DNA of 64,000 bases. Source: Gemmatimonadales bacterium. GTDB lineage: Bacteria > Gemmatimonadota > Gemmatimonadetes > Gemmatimonadales > GWC2-71-9. The stretch lies in NCBI GenBank assembly GCA_020633775.1, contig JACKDA010000001.1:124001-188000 (forward strand), in the 5' to 3' direction. The notes beneath the pieces were generated by a model that did not search any database, was not told the origin of the DNA, and worked only from the letters and a program-made list of their open reading frames with translations. The translations under genes and the position numbers were made by a program. The stretch's first letter is position 1. Each line of letters begins with the position of its first letter. This document shows positions 25,615 through 33,859 of the stretch, piece by piece.

Positions 25615-28600
25615 CTACGGCACGTCGACGGCGCGCTCCACGGTGCGGACGCCGTCGGAGAAGGTGAGCCGCAGCGAACCGGTCCGCGCGGGAACGGCCA
25701 GCGTCCCGCCGCGGGCGAACGAGACGATCCGCCCCGAGCCGGCCTCGCGCACCAGCACCATCGGATAGTCCGTGGCGTCCCACTCGAGGGTCGACGCCCC
25801 CGCACCCCGGGCCCGGAGGCTCGGCGCGGGCTGCCGCTTGGCACCGGTGCCCACCCGCCGCTCCTGCACCCGACCGCCGGCCCGCACCTGCACGCTCGCG
25901 AGGCGCGTCTCGAGACCCGGCTCCAGCGGCATCACGAAGGCGAACGCCTCCTCGGTCCCGGTGGGGAGGTCGCTGTGGAGCTCGGTCGCGAACTGGCGGA
26001 ACCCGAGGACGGTGCCGTCCGCGGCGCGCAGCTCGACCCGATGCGGACCGGGCCGCACCGGCGTCGGCGGGGCATCGACCGCGAACGCCGGCTCGAGGAC
26101 CAGGCCGTTCGGGGTGATCCGGCCCCAGACCAGCAGGCCGCGCCGCGACGCGCTGCCGCCCGCGACGAGGTTGTTCGGCCCACCCTGCCGGTAGCCGAGC
26201 ATCGCGGCCCAGGTGTAGTCGCTCACCCACTCGGGGCCGCAGTAGCTCATCAGGTCCTTGTACGTCGACGGATTCCGAAGCGAGAGCGCCGGGACGTCGA
26301 GCCCCCAGATGCCGATCGAGCCGTTCGCGTACGGAAAGTTCGGGTCCGGATTCGATGGGCCACCGCACGCCACGTGGCTGCGACCCATGTTGTGCCCGAT
26401 CTCGTGGGCCATCACGCCCGACGCGCTCGGCAGGCGGTCCCAGCCGAGTGCCGTCCGCGCGCCGCCGCCGACGTAGCCGATGCCCGCGACGCCGCTGCTG
26501 TACGTCGTCTTCACCACGCCGTAGTAGTAGGCCGAGCTGCCGTCGGCCGCCTTCAGCGCCAGCACCTCGCTCAGGATCGTGCCCCAGGCGCCGTTCCCGT
26601 TGCTGCTCTGCAGCACCGGCGCGGTGGTCACATACGGGCTGCGCACATCGGCGCTGTAGCCGGCGATGGGGAGCATCTTCGACGGATCGGTCATGAACTG
26701 CGGCACGTTCGCGAGGGTGACATCCCCCTGCAGGCCGTTCACCTGCTGCTGCACCGGGACGAACCGCACGGTGAAGGTCGGCAGGGTCCGCACGTCGACC
26801 GCACCGGGCGTCCCGTTGGTCGGGAAGCTGTTGTCCGATTCGTTGGCCTCGGCGATCCCGTTGCCGGGATCGATGTCGGCGAGGACCGTCATCCCCGGCA
26901 CCACGTCGGCCGCGTCGACCAGCACGTTCCAGGAGCCGAGCAGCGAACCCTCGTTCACCGACTGCGGCACCGCGGCGGTCGGGGCGGGGATCGTGTAGGT
27001 CCGGTGCAGGCTGCCGCCGTGGTAGAGACGAACCCGGATCGCGGGGGCGACCGAGTTCGCCTCATTGGCGACGCCGAAGACGCGCAGGTAGGCGTCCCGG
27101 CCCGCGACGAGCGGCACGGTGCCGTCATACCGCTGCGCCGCCTGCGTGAGGTACATCCCGTCGATGCGCAGGTTGAGCGTCGCGCCGCCACCGCCACCCG
27201 TCGCGTAGGTGACGCTCCGCGTCGCGGTGGCTCCCGCCGTCACCGACGCCGCCTGCGAGGCCGGCGTGGGGGTGTAGCTGCTGCCGCCGGCACTCACCGC
27301 GCTTGCGGCGATGGTGTAGCTGCCGGCCGCGAGGCCGCTGAGGGTCGTGGTGGCGGTGATCGCCGCGCTGTAGCCGCCAGGTCCCGTCACGCTCACCGCG
27401 GCATTCGTCCCGCCGGGCAACCCGCTCACCGTGATCGCGAGCGACCCGGTGCTCAGCGCGTAGCTGACGCTGCGCGACGCGGTCGATCCGGCGCTCACCG
27501 TTGCCGACTGCGTGGTCGGGGTGGGCGCGTAGCTGCCACCGCCGGCGCTCACGGCGGCGGCGGTGATGGTGTAGCTGCCCGGGACCAGGCCCGACAGCGT
27601 CGTGCTCGACGTGACGGCACTGGAGTAGCCGCCCGGCCCGGTCACGGTGATCGCGGCGGCGGTGCCACCGGGGAGGCCGCTGATGGTGAGGGCCAGGGAA
27701 CCGGCGTTGACCGCGTAGGTCACGCTGCGGCTGGCGGTCGCCCCCGCGGTCACCGTCGCGGACTGCGAGGCCGGGGACGGCGCGTAGGTGTTCCCCCCGG
27801 CGGTGACCGAAGCGGCGGCGATCGTGTAGCTCCCGGGTGCGAGGCCGGTCAGCGTGGTCGTGCTCGCCACCGCGGCCGAGAAGCCGCCCGGCCCCGTGAC
27901 CGTCACGTTCGCATTCGTGCCACCCGGCAGGCCGGTGATCGCGAGCGAGAGGCCACCCGTGCTTGCGGCGTAGGTGATCGTCGCGGAGGCCGCCCCACCG
28001 GTGGGGACCACGACCACCTGCGACGCAGGGGTCGGGGCCCAGGTGGTGCCAGCGTCGGTGACGTTCGCCGCCGACACGGTGTAGCTCCCTGGTGCGAGCG
28101 GGGAGAGGGTGCTCGAGCCCGTCACGAGCTGGCTGTATCCCGCCGGCCCGCTCACGGTCACCGCGCCAGCGGCACCGGTCGGCAGTCCGACGATGGTCAC
28201 CGCCATGATCCCGCTGCCGAGGGTGTAGTTGATCCCCGCGGCCGCCGGGGTCACCCCGGCGATGACCTCGACGACCTGGCTCGCGGGCGAGGGGTCATAG
28301 CTGCCCGCGCCGGTCGCCACGGGCGTCGCCGTGACGGTGTAGTTCCCGGGCGTGAGCCCGGTCCAGCTGCGCGAGCCGGTCGCGGTGGCGCTGAACCCGC
28401 CCGGACCCGTGATGCTGATTGCGGCGTCGGTGCCCCCCGGGAGACCTGCAACGGAGAGCGCCAGGCCGCCGAGCGTCGGGGCGTAGGCGACCGCCACCGA
28501 GGATGTGGTGTCGGCCACCGTGATCGTCTGGGAAGTCGGCGTGGGGGCCCACGTGTTCCCCTGACCCGAGACCGGTCCCGCCAGGAGTTGATAGGTCCCC

Positions 28601-29364
28601 GGGTCCAGCGCTGTGAGTGTCGTGGACCCGGTGACGCTGGCGGTGAAGCCGCCCGGACCGCTCAGGGTCAGTTCGGCGGGCACGCCGGCGGGGAGTCCGG
28701 TGACGCCGATCGCCAGCGCCCCCACCACCCGGGCGTAGCTGACGGCCGCCTGCCTCGGCGTCCGCGAGGGGTTCACCTGGACATCGAGCACGACCGGGGT
28801 CGGCCGGTAGGTTCCGCCACCCGCGGTCACGGGCGCGCTGGTGAGCCGGTAGCTCCCGACCACGAGGCCGCGAATCGTGCCGCTGTTCGTCAGGTGCTGG
28901 GTGAAGCCGCCGGGCCCCTCGAGGAGGAGGTCCGCGGCGGCACCAGCGGGAAGTCCCGAGACCGCAATCCCCAGCGAGCCGGTGCGGATCCGGTACCGGA
29001 TCGGCAGGAGGGTGACGGGCGAGGCGGCCGGGTCGATGGTGATGGTCTGGCTCGCCGGCTCGGGATCCCAGATGTCGCCGGCCACGGTCACGGGAGCCGC
29101 CTGCACCTGATAGGTTCCAGCGGCCAGCCCGGTCAGGCTCCCCTCGCCGGTGAGCGAGCCGACGAACCCGGACGGCCCGGTGATGGTCAGGTCGGCGGGA
29201 AGGCCGCTGACCTCGGCCTCGAGGGTCACCGTCAGCGTGGCGGTGTTCACCGGACCGGTGCCTGCGGGATCCTCTCCCCCGGCCATGCACCCGCCAGCCG
29301 CGAGGGCCAGGAAGGCAAGGCCAGAGGCCATGCGGATCGCGGCAGGTCGGGAGCGATGGGTCAC
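25615..29364 (-). CDS. Repeat-rich metzincin-type zinc protease lipoprotein
   Basis: A predicted 1249-residue exported protein. The N-terminus (MTHRSRPAAIR, hydrophobic ASGLAFLALAAGGC) looks like a lipoprotein signal with Cys at about residue 26. Eight tandem repeats of ~84 residues follow (about residues 40-725), each of the form G-L-(A/S)-V-x-GLP-G-x-V-x-GPGG(F/Y), then L-PG(S/T)YT, then T(Y/W)xPxPxSQ, an Ig-like or carboxypeptidase-regulatory-like beta fold. Next is a CARDB-like segment (ADIDPGNGIAEANESDNSFP) and a metzincin domain with HEIGHNMGRSH (three zinc His, catalytic Glu) and a later Met-turn DLMSYC. A ~200-residue beta-rich tail ends the protein. GTG 29364 is chosen because it supplies basic residues before the signal helix; ATG 29331 or GTG 29373 are alternatives. 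Substrate unknown. Confidence 0.85.
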   Translation of the reverse strand: MTHRSRPAAIRMASGLAFLALAAGGCMAGGEDPAGTGPVNTATLTVTLEAEVSGLPADLTITGPSGFVGSLTGEGSLTGLAAGTYQVQAAPVTVAGDIWDPEPASQTITIDPAASPVTLLPIRYRIRTGSLGIAVSGLPAGAAADLLLEGPGGFTQHLTNSGTIRGLVVGSYRLTSAPVTAGGGTYRPTPVVLDVQVNPSRTPRQAAVSYARVVGALAIGVTGLPAGVPAELTLSGPGGFTASVTGSTTLTALDPGTYQLLAGPVSGQGNTWAPTPTSQTITVADTTSSVAVAYAPTLGGLALSVAGLPGGTDAAISITGPGGFSATATGSRSWTGLTPGNYTVTATPVATGAGSYDPSPASQVVEVIAGVTPAAAGINYTLGSGIMAVTIVGLPTGAAGAVTVSGPAGYSQLVTGSSTLSPLAPGSYTVSAANVTDAGTTWAPTPASQVVVVPTGGAASATITYAASTGGLSLAITGLPGGTNANVTVTGPGGFSAAVASTTTLTGLAPGSYTIAAASVTAGGNTYAPSPASQSATVTAGATASRSVTYAVNAGSLALTISGLPGGTAAAITVTGPGGYSSAVTSSTTLSGLVPGSYTITAAAVSAGGGSYAPTPTTQSATVSAGSTASRSVSYALSTGSLAITVSGLPGGTNAAVSVTGPGGYSAAITATTTLSGLAAGSYTIAASAVSAGGSSYTPTPASQAASVTAGATATRSVTYATGGGGGATLNLRIDGMYLTQAAQRYDGTVPLVAGRDAYLRVFGVANEANSVAPAIRVRLYHGGSLHRTYTIPAPTAAVPQSVNEGSLLGSWNVLVDAADVVPGMTVLADIDPGNGIAEANESDNSFPTNGTPGAVDVRTLPTFTVRFVPVQQQVNGLQGDVTLANVPQFMTDPSKMLPIAGYSADVRSPYVTTAPVLQSSNGNGAWGTILSEVLALKAADGSSAYYYGVVKTTYSSGVAGIGYVGGGARTALGWDRLPSASGVMAHEIGHNMGRSHVACGGPSNPDPNFPYANGSIGIWGLDVPALSLRNPSTYKDLMSYCGPEWVSDYTWAAMLGYRQGGPNNLVAGGSASRRGLLVWGRITPNGLVLEPAFAVDAPPTPVRPGPHRVELRAADGTVLGFRQFATELHSDLPTGTEEAFAFVMPLEPGLETRLASVQVRAGGRVQERRVGTGAKRQPAPSLRARGAGASTLEWDATDYPMVLVREAGSGRIVSFARGGTLAVPARTGSLRLTFSDGVRTVERAVDVP
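27190..29250 (-). repeat. Eight tandem ~84-residue coding repeats
   Basis: Internal repeats of the metzincin lipoprotein, about 255 bases each. The first (N-terminal) units are the most diverged, while units 6-8 (nearest the protease domain, about 27190-27960) are almost interchangeable, sharing SGLPGGTNAAV-like starts, VTGPGGYS, GSYTIAA and ATASRSVTYA-like ends. This suggests recent unit duplication at the C-terminal side of the array. Confidence 0.85.
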
Positions 29365-29568
29365 GTTGGTCACCAGGCAAGGGAAGTCGTGATCGGCCGG
29401 GGCCGGGATGGAGACTCTCCGGGGGAGTATCGCCGGAGTGGCCGCATCCTTGAGGCCTCCGGGGAACCGGGTACGTGTGGGGAGGGTTCCCCACTTCACC
29501 GCGTCCGCGAGCGGTCCGGATGGCCGCGCGGAACGCGCACTGCAACTCGAACACGAGGAGGACAACGC

Positions 29569-29994
29569 ATGAAGCGGACCGCCAATGCCACCTGGCAGGG
29601 AGACCTCAAGGCCGGGACGGGACGGGTCGCCCTCGGAAGCGGCGCCCATGAGGGACCCTACTCCTTTCAGTCCCGCTTCGAGGATGGCGCGGGGACCAAT
29701 CCCGAGGAGCTCCTCGGCGCCGCCCATGCGGGGTGCTACTCCATGGCGCTCGCCCTGGCGACCTCGCAGGCCGGGCACGTCGCGACCCGGATCGAGACCA
29801 CGGCCACCGTCCACCTCGGAAAGGTCGATGGGGGGATGGCGATCACCGGGATCGATCTCGTCACCGAGGCCACCATCCCCGGGCTGGCCGAAGCCGAGTT
29901 CCAGCGGCTGGCGGAGGAGACCAAGACCGGGTGCATCATCTCCCGCGCCCTCGCGGCGGTCCCCATGACCCTGTCGGCGACCCTCCGGGGGTGA
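29569..29994 (+). CDS. osmC: OsmC family peroxiredoxin
   Basis: Thiol peroxidase reducing organic hydroperoxides. The 141-residue product has the family layout: TANATWQGDLKAGTGRVALGSG, then the first catalytic Cys in AAHAGCYSMALALA (about residue 52) and the second in TKTGCIISRALAAV (about residue 120). HAGCYSMAL and CIISRAL fit OsmC more than Ohr. ATG 29569 has GAGGAGG at 29555-29561, 7 bases upstream. The 204-base divergent gap to the protease gene contains a weak TTGAGG-N16-TACGTG pair (29449-29476), a possible promoter. Confidence 0.92.
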   Translation: MKRTANATWQGDLKAGTGRVALGSGAHEGPYSFQSRFEDGAGTNPEELLGAAHAGCYSMALALATSQAGHVATRIETTATVHLGKVDGGMAITGIDLVTEATIPGLAEAEFQRLAEETKTGCIISRALAAVPMTLSATLRG

Positions 29995-30009
29995 GCCCCG
30001 GGGCCCTCT

Positions 30010-30028
30010 CCCGGGGGAACTCCCCGGG
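30010..30028 (+). terminator. Terminator-like hairpin after osmC
   Basis: CCCGGGG (30010-30016), loop GAACT, CCCCGGG (30022-30028). GC-only stem without a T-run, 15 bases after the osmC stop; it may end the osmC message. Confidence 0.4.
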
Positions 30029-30046
30029 GGCGGGGCGGTTCGTGGA

Positions 30047-30076
30047 TTGACGGCGCGGCGCTGCAGCGCCTATCTT
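30047..30076 (+). promoter_or_regulatory. rplM-rpsI promoter with a palindrome in its spacer
   Basis: TTGACG (30047-30052), an 18-base spacer and TATCTT (30071-30076). The spacer's last 14 bases are the perfect palindrome GGCGCTGCAGCGCC (30057-30070), touching the -10 box. A protein bound there would occlude RNA polymerase, so it is a candidate operator. Predicted start near 30083, leader about 49 bases. Confidence 0.68.
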
Positions 30077-30131
30077 TCGTGTCTGTGCCCGAAATGACGA
30101 ATCGCCGCCCGACGCGGCAGGAAGAGCTGCA

Positions 30132-30581
30132 ATGAAGACGTTCAGCGCCAAGCCGACCGACATCGCCCACGACTGGCACGTGGTGGACGCTGCGGACGTG
30201 CCGCTGGGCCGGCTGGCGACTGCGGTCGCCCAGCTGATCCGGGGCAAGCACAAGCCGACGTTCACCCCGCACATGGATGGGGGCGACTTCGTGGTGGTGG
30301 TGAACGCCTCGAAGGTCCGGCTGACCGGCAACAAGATGAAGCAGAAGACCTACTTCAAGCACACGGGGTACATGGGCCATGAGTCCCACACCCCGGCCGA
30401 GAAGCTGCTGGCCGAGCACCCGGATCGGGTGATCGAGAAGGCGGTGTTCGGGATGCTGCCGAAGAATTCCCTGGCGCGGCAGAAGCTGCGCACCAAGCTG
30501 AAGGTGTACGGCGGGGCGGAGCACCCGCACGCGGCCCAGTCGCCGACGCCGTACGCGATCGCCACCGCGAAGGGCGCCTGA
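30132..30581 (+). CDS. rplM: 50S ribosomal protein L13
   Basis: Early-assembly 23S rRNA-binding protein. The 149-residue sequence has WHVVDAADVPLGRLATAVAQLIRGKHKPTFTPH, VVVVNASKVRLTGNK, the KTYFKHTGYMG segment, and RVIEKAVFGMLPKNSLAR, which are diagnostic. The rpsI ATG overlaps its stop by one base (TGATG), the standard L13-S9 operon. It has its own promoter just upstream. Confidence 0.97.
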   Translation: MKTFSAKPTDIAHDWHVVDAADVPLGRLATAVAQLIRGKHKPTFTPHMDGGDFVVVVNASKVRLTGNKMKQKTYFKHTGYMGHESHTPAEKLLAEHPDRVIEKAVFGMLPKNSLARQKLRTKLKVYGGAEHPHAAQSPTPYAIATAKGA

Positions 30582-30982
30582 TGAGCACCACCGACCAGTT
30601 CCGCTGGCAGGCCATCGGCCGCCGCAAGACGAGCGTTGCGCGGGTCTACCTGACCCCCGGCACGGGCAAGTGGGACGTCAACGGCCGCACGCTCGGTGAC
30701 TACTTCCCGCGGCCCTCGCTGGTGCAGCACATCCAGCAGTCGTTCACGGCCACCGACACCCTCGGCGCGTTCGACGTCAAGGCGCATGTCGATGGCGGCG
30801 GCGTCACCGGCCAGGCCGGGGCGCTGCGCCACGCGATCGCGCGGGCGCTCTGCAAGGCCGACGAGCTGCACCGCTCCAAGCTGCGGACCGCCGGGCTCCT
30901 CACCCGCGACCCGCGGGCGGTGGAGCGGAAGAAGCCGGGTCGCGCCGGCGCCCGGAAGCGGTTCCAGTTCAGCAAGCGGTAG
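30581..30982 (+). CDS. rpsI: 30S ribosomal protein S9
   Basis: Head protein of the 30S subunit whose C-terminal tail contacts P-site tRNA. The 133-residue product has AIGRRKTSVARVYLTPGTGKWDVNGR, GAFDVKAHVDGGGVTGQAGALRHAIARAL and the C-terminal ERKKPGRAGARKRFQFSKR with the invariant SKR end. Translationally coupled to rplM. Confidence 0.97.
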   Translation: MSTTDQFRWQAIGRRKTSVARVYLTPGTGKWDVNGRTLGDYFPRPSLVQHIQQSFTATDTLGAFDVKAHVDGGGVTGQAGALRHAIARALCKADELHRSKLRTAGLLTRDPRAVERKKPGRAGARKRFQFSKR

Positions 30983-30996
30983 AGGCGCATCCCTGC

Positions 30997-31037
30997 CTCG
31001 GGACGGTCTGGCCCCATCGGCGCCTCACCGTCCCGAG
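30997..31037 (+). terminator. Inverted repeat after rpsI
   Basis: CTCGGGACGGT (30997-31007) pairs perfectly with ACCGTCCCGAG (31027-31037) around a 19-base loop. The right arm is the beginning of the first 35-bp direct repeat, so the left arm may be an inverted partial copy of the same element. It could end the rplM-rpsI message although no T-run follows. Confidence 0.45.
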
Positions 31038-31110
31038 CAGAGCGAGGGATCTCCTGAAGTGCGGCAAGGCTCGGGCACCGTCCCGAGCAGAGCGAGGGAC
31101 CTCCTGAAGT
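31026..31110. repeat. Two direct copies of a 35-bp REP-like element
   Basis: Copies at 31026-31060 and 31076-31110 (50-base period) differ at one base (T at 31050, C at 31100). The core TCCCGAGCAGAGCGAGGGA has imperfect dyad symmetry with TCCC/GGGA ends. An inverted partial copy lies at 30997-31007. The arrangement resembles clustered intergenic palindromic (REP/BIME-type) repeats rather than a gene. Confidence 0.75.
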
Positions 31111-31313
31111 ACAGCGCAGCCAGGTCTCCCGGCTCGGCCGGGGGACACCGCAGGACCCCGGTCGGGGGCACCCGACCACGCAGGACACCCTCGACGCCAT
31201 GGTGGCGCGAGGAGACGCACGCCTCCTGATGCCGGGGGCTGGTCCCCACCGGGGTGCCACCGGCGCGCGACGGACGCGGACGCATTCAACCGAATGATCG
31301 AGGAGCGGGACAC

Positions 31314-32195
31314 GTGGCAACGCCTTCCCTGCAGGACCTGCTCGAGGCCGGGACCCACTTCGGCCACCAGACGCGCCGCTGGAACCCCAAGATGCGCCGG
31401 TTCATCTTCGCCGAGCGCTCGGGGATCTATCTGATCGACCTCCAGAAGACGCTCGCGCAGCTCACCAAGGCGGCCGACCTGCTGAAGCAGGTGGCGCTCA
31501 AGGGCGAGAACGTGCTGTTCGTCTGCACCAAGCGGCAGCTGAAGGCGGTGGTCGAGGCCGAGGCGCGCAACGCGGGCGCGCACTGGGTCACCGAGCGCTG
31601 GCTCGGCGGCACCCTGACCAACTTCCAGACGATCAAGAAGCAGATCCGGCGGCTGCGCGAGCTGGAGCAGGGTTCGCTCGAGGGCGACTTCGAGAACTAC
31701 ACCAAGAAGGAACAGCTCCTCTTCGCCCGTGAGCGCGAGAAGCTCTCGCGCAACCTCGAGGGCATCAAGAACATGGGGCGCCTGCCGGGCGCGCTGTTCA
31801 TCGTCGACGCGAAGAAGGAGAAGATCGCGGTGCAGGAGGCCCGGCGCCTCGGCATCCCGGTCGTCGCGATCGTCGACACGAACGCCGACCCCGACCCGAT
31901 CACCGTGCCGATCCCCGGCAACGACGACGCCATCCGCTCGGTCTCGCTGCTGACCTCGGCGCTCTGCGACGCGATCCGCGAGGCGCGGGCGCAGATGCCG
32001 GTGCGCGAGGTGAACCTCGATGACGAGGCCGAGACCTACTCGGCCGGCGAGGGCGACGGTGCGAGCGACGACGATCGGCGCAAGCGGCGCCCGCGGCGCA
32101 AGCGCAAGCCGCGCCCCGAGGCGATCGCCGCGCGGCTCAAGACGGACGAGCCCGCCGGTGGGGCGGGCGAGTCGGCCGGCGACGCGACGGGCTGA
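31314..32195 (+). CDS. rpsB: 30S ribosomal protein S2 with extended C-terminal tail
   Basis: Binds S1 and the 30S body. The protein is 293 residues; the conserved part (ATPSLQDLLEAGTHFGHQTRRWNPKMRRFIFAER, then TNFQTIKKQIRRL, GALFIVDAKKEKIAVQEARRLGIPVVAIVDTNADPD and the C-terminal IPGNDDAIRSVSLL) ends near residue 240. The remaining ~50 residues are a charged, disordered tail (DDDRRKRRPRRKRKPRPEA, then Gly/Ala-rich). GTG 31314, 8 bases after AGGAG, matches the family N-terminus. It begins the rpsB-tsf-pyrH-frr cluster. Confidence 0.95.
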   Translation: MATPSLQDLLEAGTHFGHQTRRWNPKMRRFIFAERSGIYLIDLQKTLAQLTKAADLLKQVALKGENVLFVCTKRQLKAVVEAEARNAGAHWVTERWLGGTLTNFQTIKKQIRRLRELEQGSLEGDFENYTKKEQLLFAREREKLSRNLEGIKNMGRLPGALFIVDAKKEKIAVQEARRLGIPVVAIVDTNADPDPITVPIPGNDDAIRSVSLLTSALCDAIREARAQMPVREVNLDDEAETYSAGEGDGASDDDRRKRRPRRKRKPRPEAIAARLKTDEPAGGAGESAGDATG

Positions 32196-32227
32196 GTCGG
32201 CGTCGGCCCCGGCCACGCGCACTCCTG

Positions 32228-32265
32228 CCGCCGCCCGCTGGCCCTCGGGCCACGGGCGGCGGTTT
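32228..32265 (+). terminator. Hairpin between rpsB and tsf
   Basis: CCGCCGCCCG (32228-32237) pairs with CGGGCGGCGG (32253-32262), with a TGGCC/GGCCA inner stem, followed by TTTC. It is a good partial terminator or attenuator that would set the S2 to EF-Ts ratio. A 12-base direct repeat TTCACGACGGAT follows at 32264-32275 and 32288-32299. Confidence 0.7.
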
Positions 32266-32309
32266 CACGACGGATCTCGAGTCTTCCTTCACGACGGATA
32301 TTGGGGACC

Positions 32310-33152
32310 ATGAGCACCACGATCACCACCAAGGACATTGCCGAGCTGCGGGCGCGGACCGGCGCCGGCATGATGGATTGCAAGAAGGCCCTCGAGGAGG
32401 CCGAGGGGAACATGGACCTCGCGGGCGAGATCCTGCGCAAGAAGGGGATCGCGAAGGCGGAGAAGCGCGCCGGTCGTGATGCCGCGCAGGGCCTCGTCGT
32501 CATCGAGGTTGCCCCGGACGGCGCCACGGCCGCGATGATCGAGCTCAACACCGAGACCGACTTCGTCGCGCGCAACGAGACCTTCCAGGCGCTCGCCCAG
32601 CGCCTCGCGACCCACGCGCTCTCGGCGTCCCCGGTCGGGGTCACCCGCGAGGCGTTCCTGGCCGAGACGATGGACGGGAAGACGATCGAGGAGACCATCA
32701 AGGAGGCCTCGGGCAAGACCGGTGAGGCGATGACCCTGAAGCGCGTCGCGAAGTTCGGTGGCACGGTCGGGGAGTATCGCCACCACAACAGCCAGGTCGG
32801 CGTCCTCGTGGAGCTCTCGGGCGCCAGTGGCGACGCGGCCCGGGCGATGGCGCGCGAGGTCGCGCTGCACGTCGCCTCCAGCGATCCGATCGCGGTCACG
32901 ATCGACGACATCCCCGCCGAGTTGCTCGATCGCGAGCGCCGGATCGCCGAGGAGCAGGTGGCCGCCGAGGGGAAGCCGGAGGCGATCCGCGCCAAGATCG
33001 TCGACGGCAAGGTGCGCAAGTTCGCCACCGAGCGGGCACTGGTGGAGCAGCCGTTCGTGAAGGACGAGGGGCAGACGATCGCCCAGCTCGTCGCCACCGT
33101 GCCCGGGGCCACGGTCGTCCGGTTCGCCCGCTTCAAGGTGGGCGAGAGCTGA
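32310..33152 (+). CDS. tsf: Elongation factor Ts
   Basis: Nucleotide-exchange factor for EF-Tu. The 280-residue product has the N-terminal UBA-like domain (ITTKDIAELRARTGAGMMDCKKALEEAEGNMDLAGEILRKKG) and the exchange motif IELNTETDFVARNETF that inserts into EF-Tu, followed by the two core subdomains. ATG 32310 is chosen over the TTG at 32301. Its stop abuts the pyrH ATG, sharing one base. Confidence 0.96.
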   Translation: MSTTITTKDIAELRARTGAGMMDCKKALEEAEGNMDLAGEILRKKGIAKAEKRAGRDAAQGLVVIEVAPDGATAAMIELNTETDFVARNETFQALAQRLATHALSASPVGVTREAFLAETMDGKTIEETIKEASGKTGEAMTLKRVAKFGGTVGEYRHHNSQVGVLVELSGASGDAARAMAREVALHVASSDPIAVTIDDIPAELLDRERRIAEEQVAAEGKPEAIRAKIVDGKVRKFATERALVEQPFVKDEGQTIAQLVATVPGATVVRFARFKVGES

Positions 33153-33859
33153 TGGCGGGCTACCGTCGCGCGCTCCTGAAGCTCTCCGGCGAGGCGCTCG
33201 CCGGGGAGCAGGGGGCCGGGCTCGACTACGGCGTGGTCGAGTCCCTCGCCACCCAGATCAAGGAGGTGCACGCCCAGGGCGTCACCCTCGGGCTGGTGGT
33301 GGGCGGCGGGAACATCGTGCGCGGGGCAACCGCCTCGCGACAGGGCCTCGACCGGGTCTCGGCCGACTACATGGGGATGCTGGCGACGGTGATCAACGCC
33401 CTCGCGATGCAGAACGTCCTCGAGGCGATGGGGGTCGAGACCCGGGTGCTCACCGCGATCCGCATGGAGTCGCTGGCCGAGCCCTACATCCGCCGGCGCA
33501 TGATGCGACACCTCGAGAAGGGGCGCCTCGTGCTCTTTGCCGGCGGGACCGGCAACCCGTTCTTCTCGACCGACACCGCCGCCGTGCTCCGCGCCCTCGA
33601 GATGGAGGCGGAGGTCGTCCTCAAGGCGACCAACGTCGATGGCGTGTTCACGGCCGACCCGCGGAAGGATCCCGCGGCGCAGCACATTCCGGAGCTCACC
33701 TTCCAGGACGCCCTGGTCAAGGGCTACGCGGTGATGGATGCCAACGCGTTCGGCCTCTGCCAGGCGAACCGGCTCCCCATCGTGGTCCTCAACATCAACC
33801 AGCCCGGCGCGATCGCGCGCGTGCTCGCAGGTGAGCGCGTCGGCACCCTCGTCCGATGA
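33152..33859 (+). CDS. pyrH: UMP kinase
   Basis: Hexameric bacterial UMP kinase (amino-acid kinase family), producing UDP. The 235-residue protein begins YRRALLKLSGEALAG, has VVGGGNIVRGATAS, DYMGMLATVINALAMQ, LFAGGTGNPFFSTDTAAVLRALE and KATNVDGVFTADPRKDP. It overlaps frr by ATGA. The rpsB-tsf-pyrH-frr order is the standard bacterial one. Confidence 0.97.
   Translation: MAGYRRALLKLSGEALAGEQGAGLDYGVVESLATQIKEVHAQGVTLGLVVGGGNIVRGATASRQGLDRVSADYMGMLATVINALAMQNVLEAMGVETRVLTAIRMESLAEPYIRRRMMRHLEKGRLVLFAGGTGNPFFSTDTAAVLRALEMEAEVVLKATNVDGVFTADPRKDPAAQHIPELTFQDALVKGYAVMDANAFGLCQANRLPIVVLNINQPGAIARVLAGERVGTLVR

Larger units (their letters stand above)
30983..31313. other. 331-bp intergenic region before rpsB
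   Basis: No gene is seen here. It holds, in order, an 11-bp inverted repeat that can end the rpsI message (30997-31007 with 31027-31037), two direct 35-bp repeats (31026-31060 and 31076-31110), a hairpin CCCGGC-TCG-GCCGGG at 31128-31142, and the rpsB leader. The short open frames across it read into ribosomal genes on neither side and are not supported as proteins. Confidence 0.6.

Noticed and set aside
27190..29250. Repeat region considered as a mobile or satellite DNA array
   Set aside because: Repeats are in frame and encode a regular beta-domain inside one intact protein.
25975..29568. A very long plus-strand open frame opposite the protease gene
   Set aside because: It is the antisense of the repeat-rich gene; its translation is Arg/Gly/His-rich without domains and merges into osmC only by chance of GC-rich codons.
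31026..31110. 35-bp repeats considered as a minimal CRISPR array
   Set aside because: Only two copies with a 15-base gap, no cas genes near, and an inverted partial copy points to a REP-like element.
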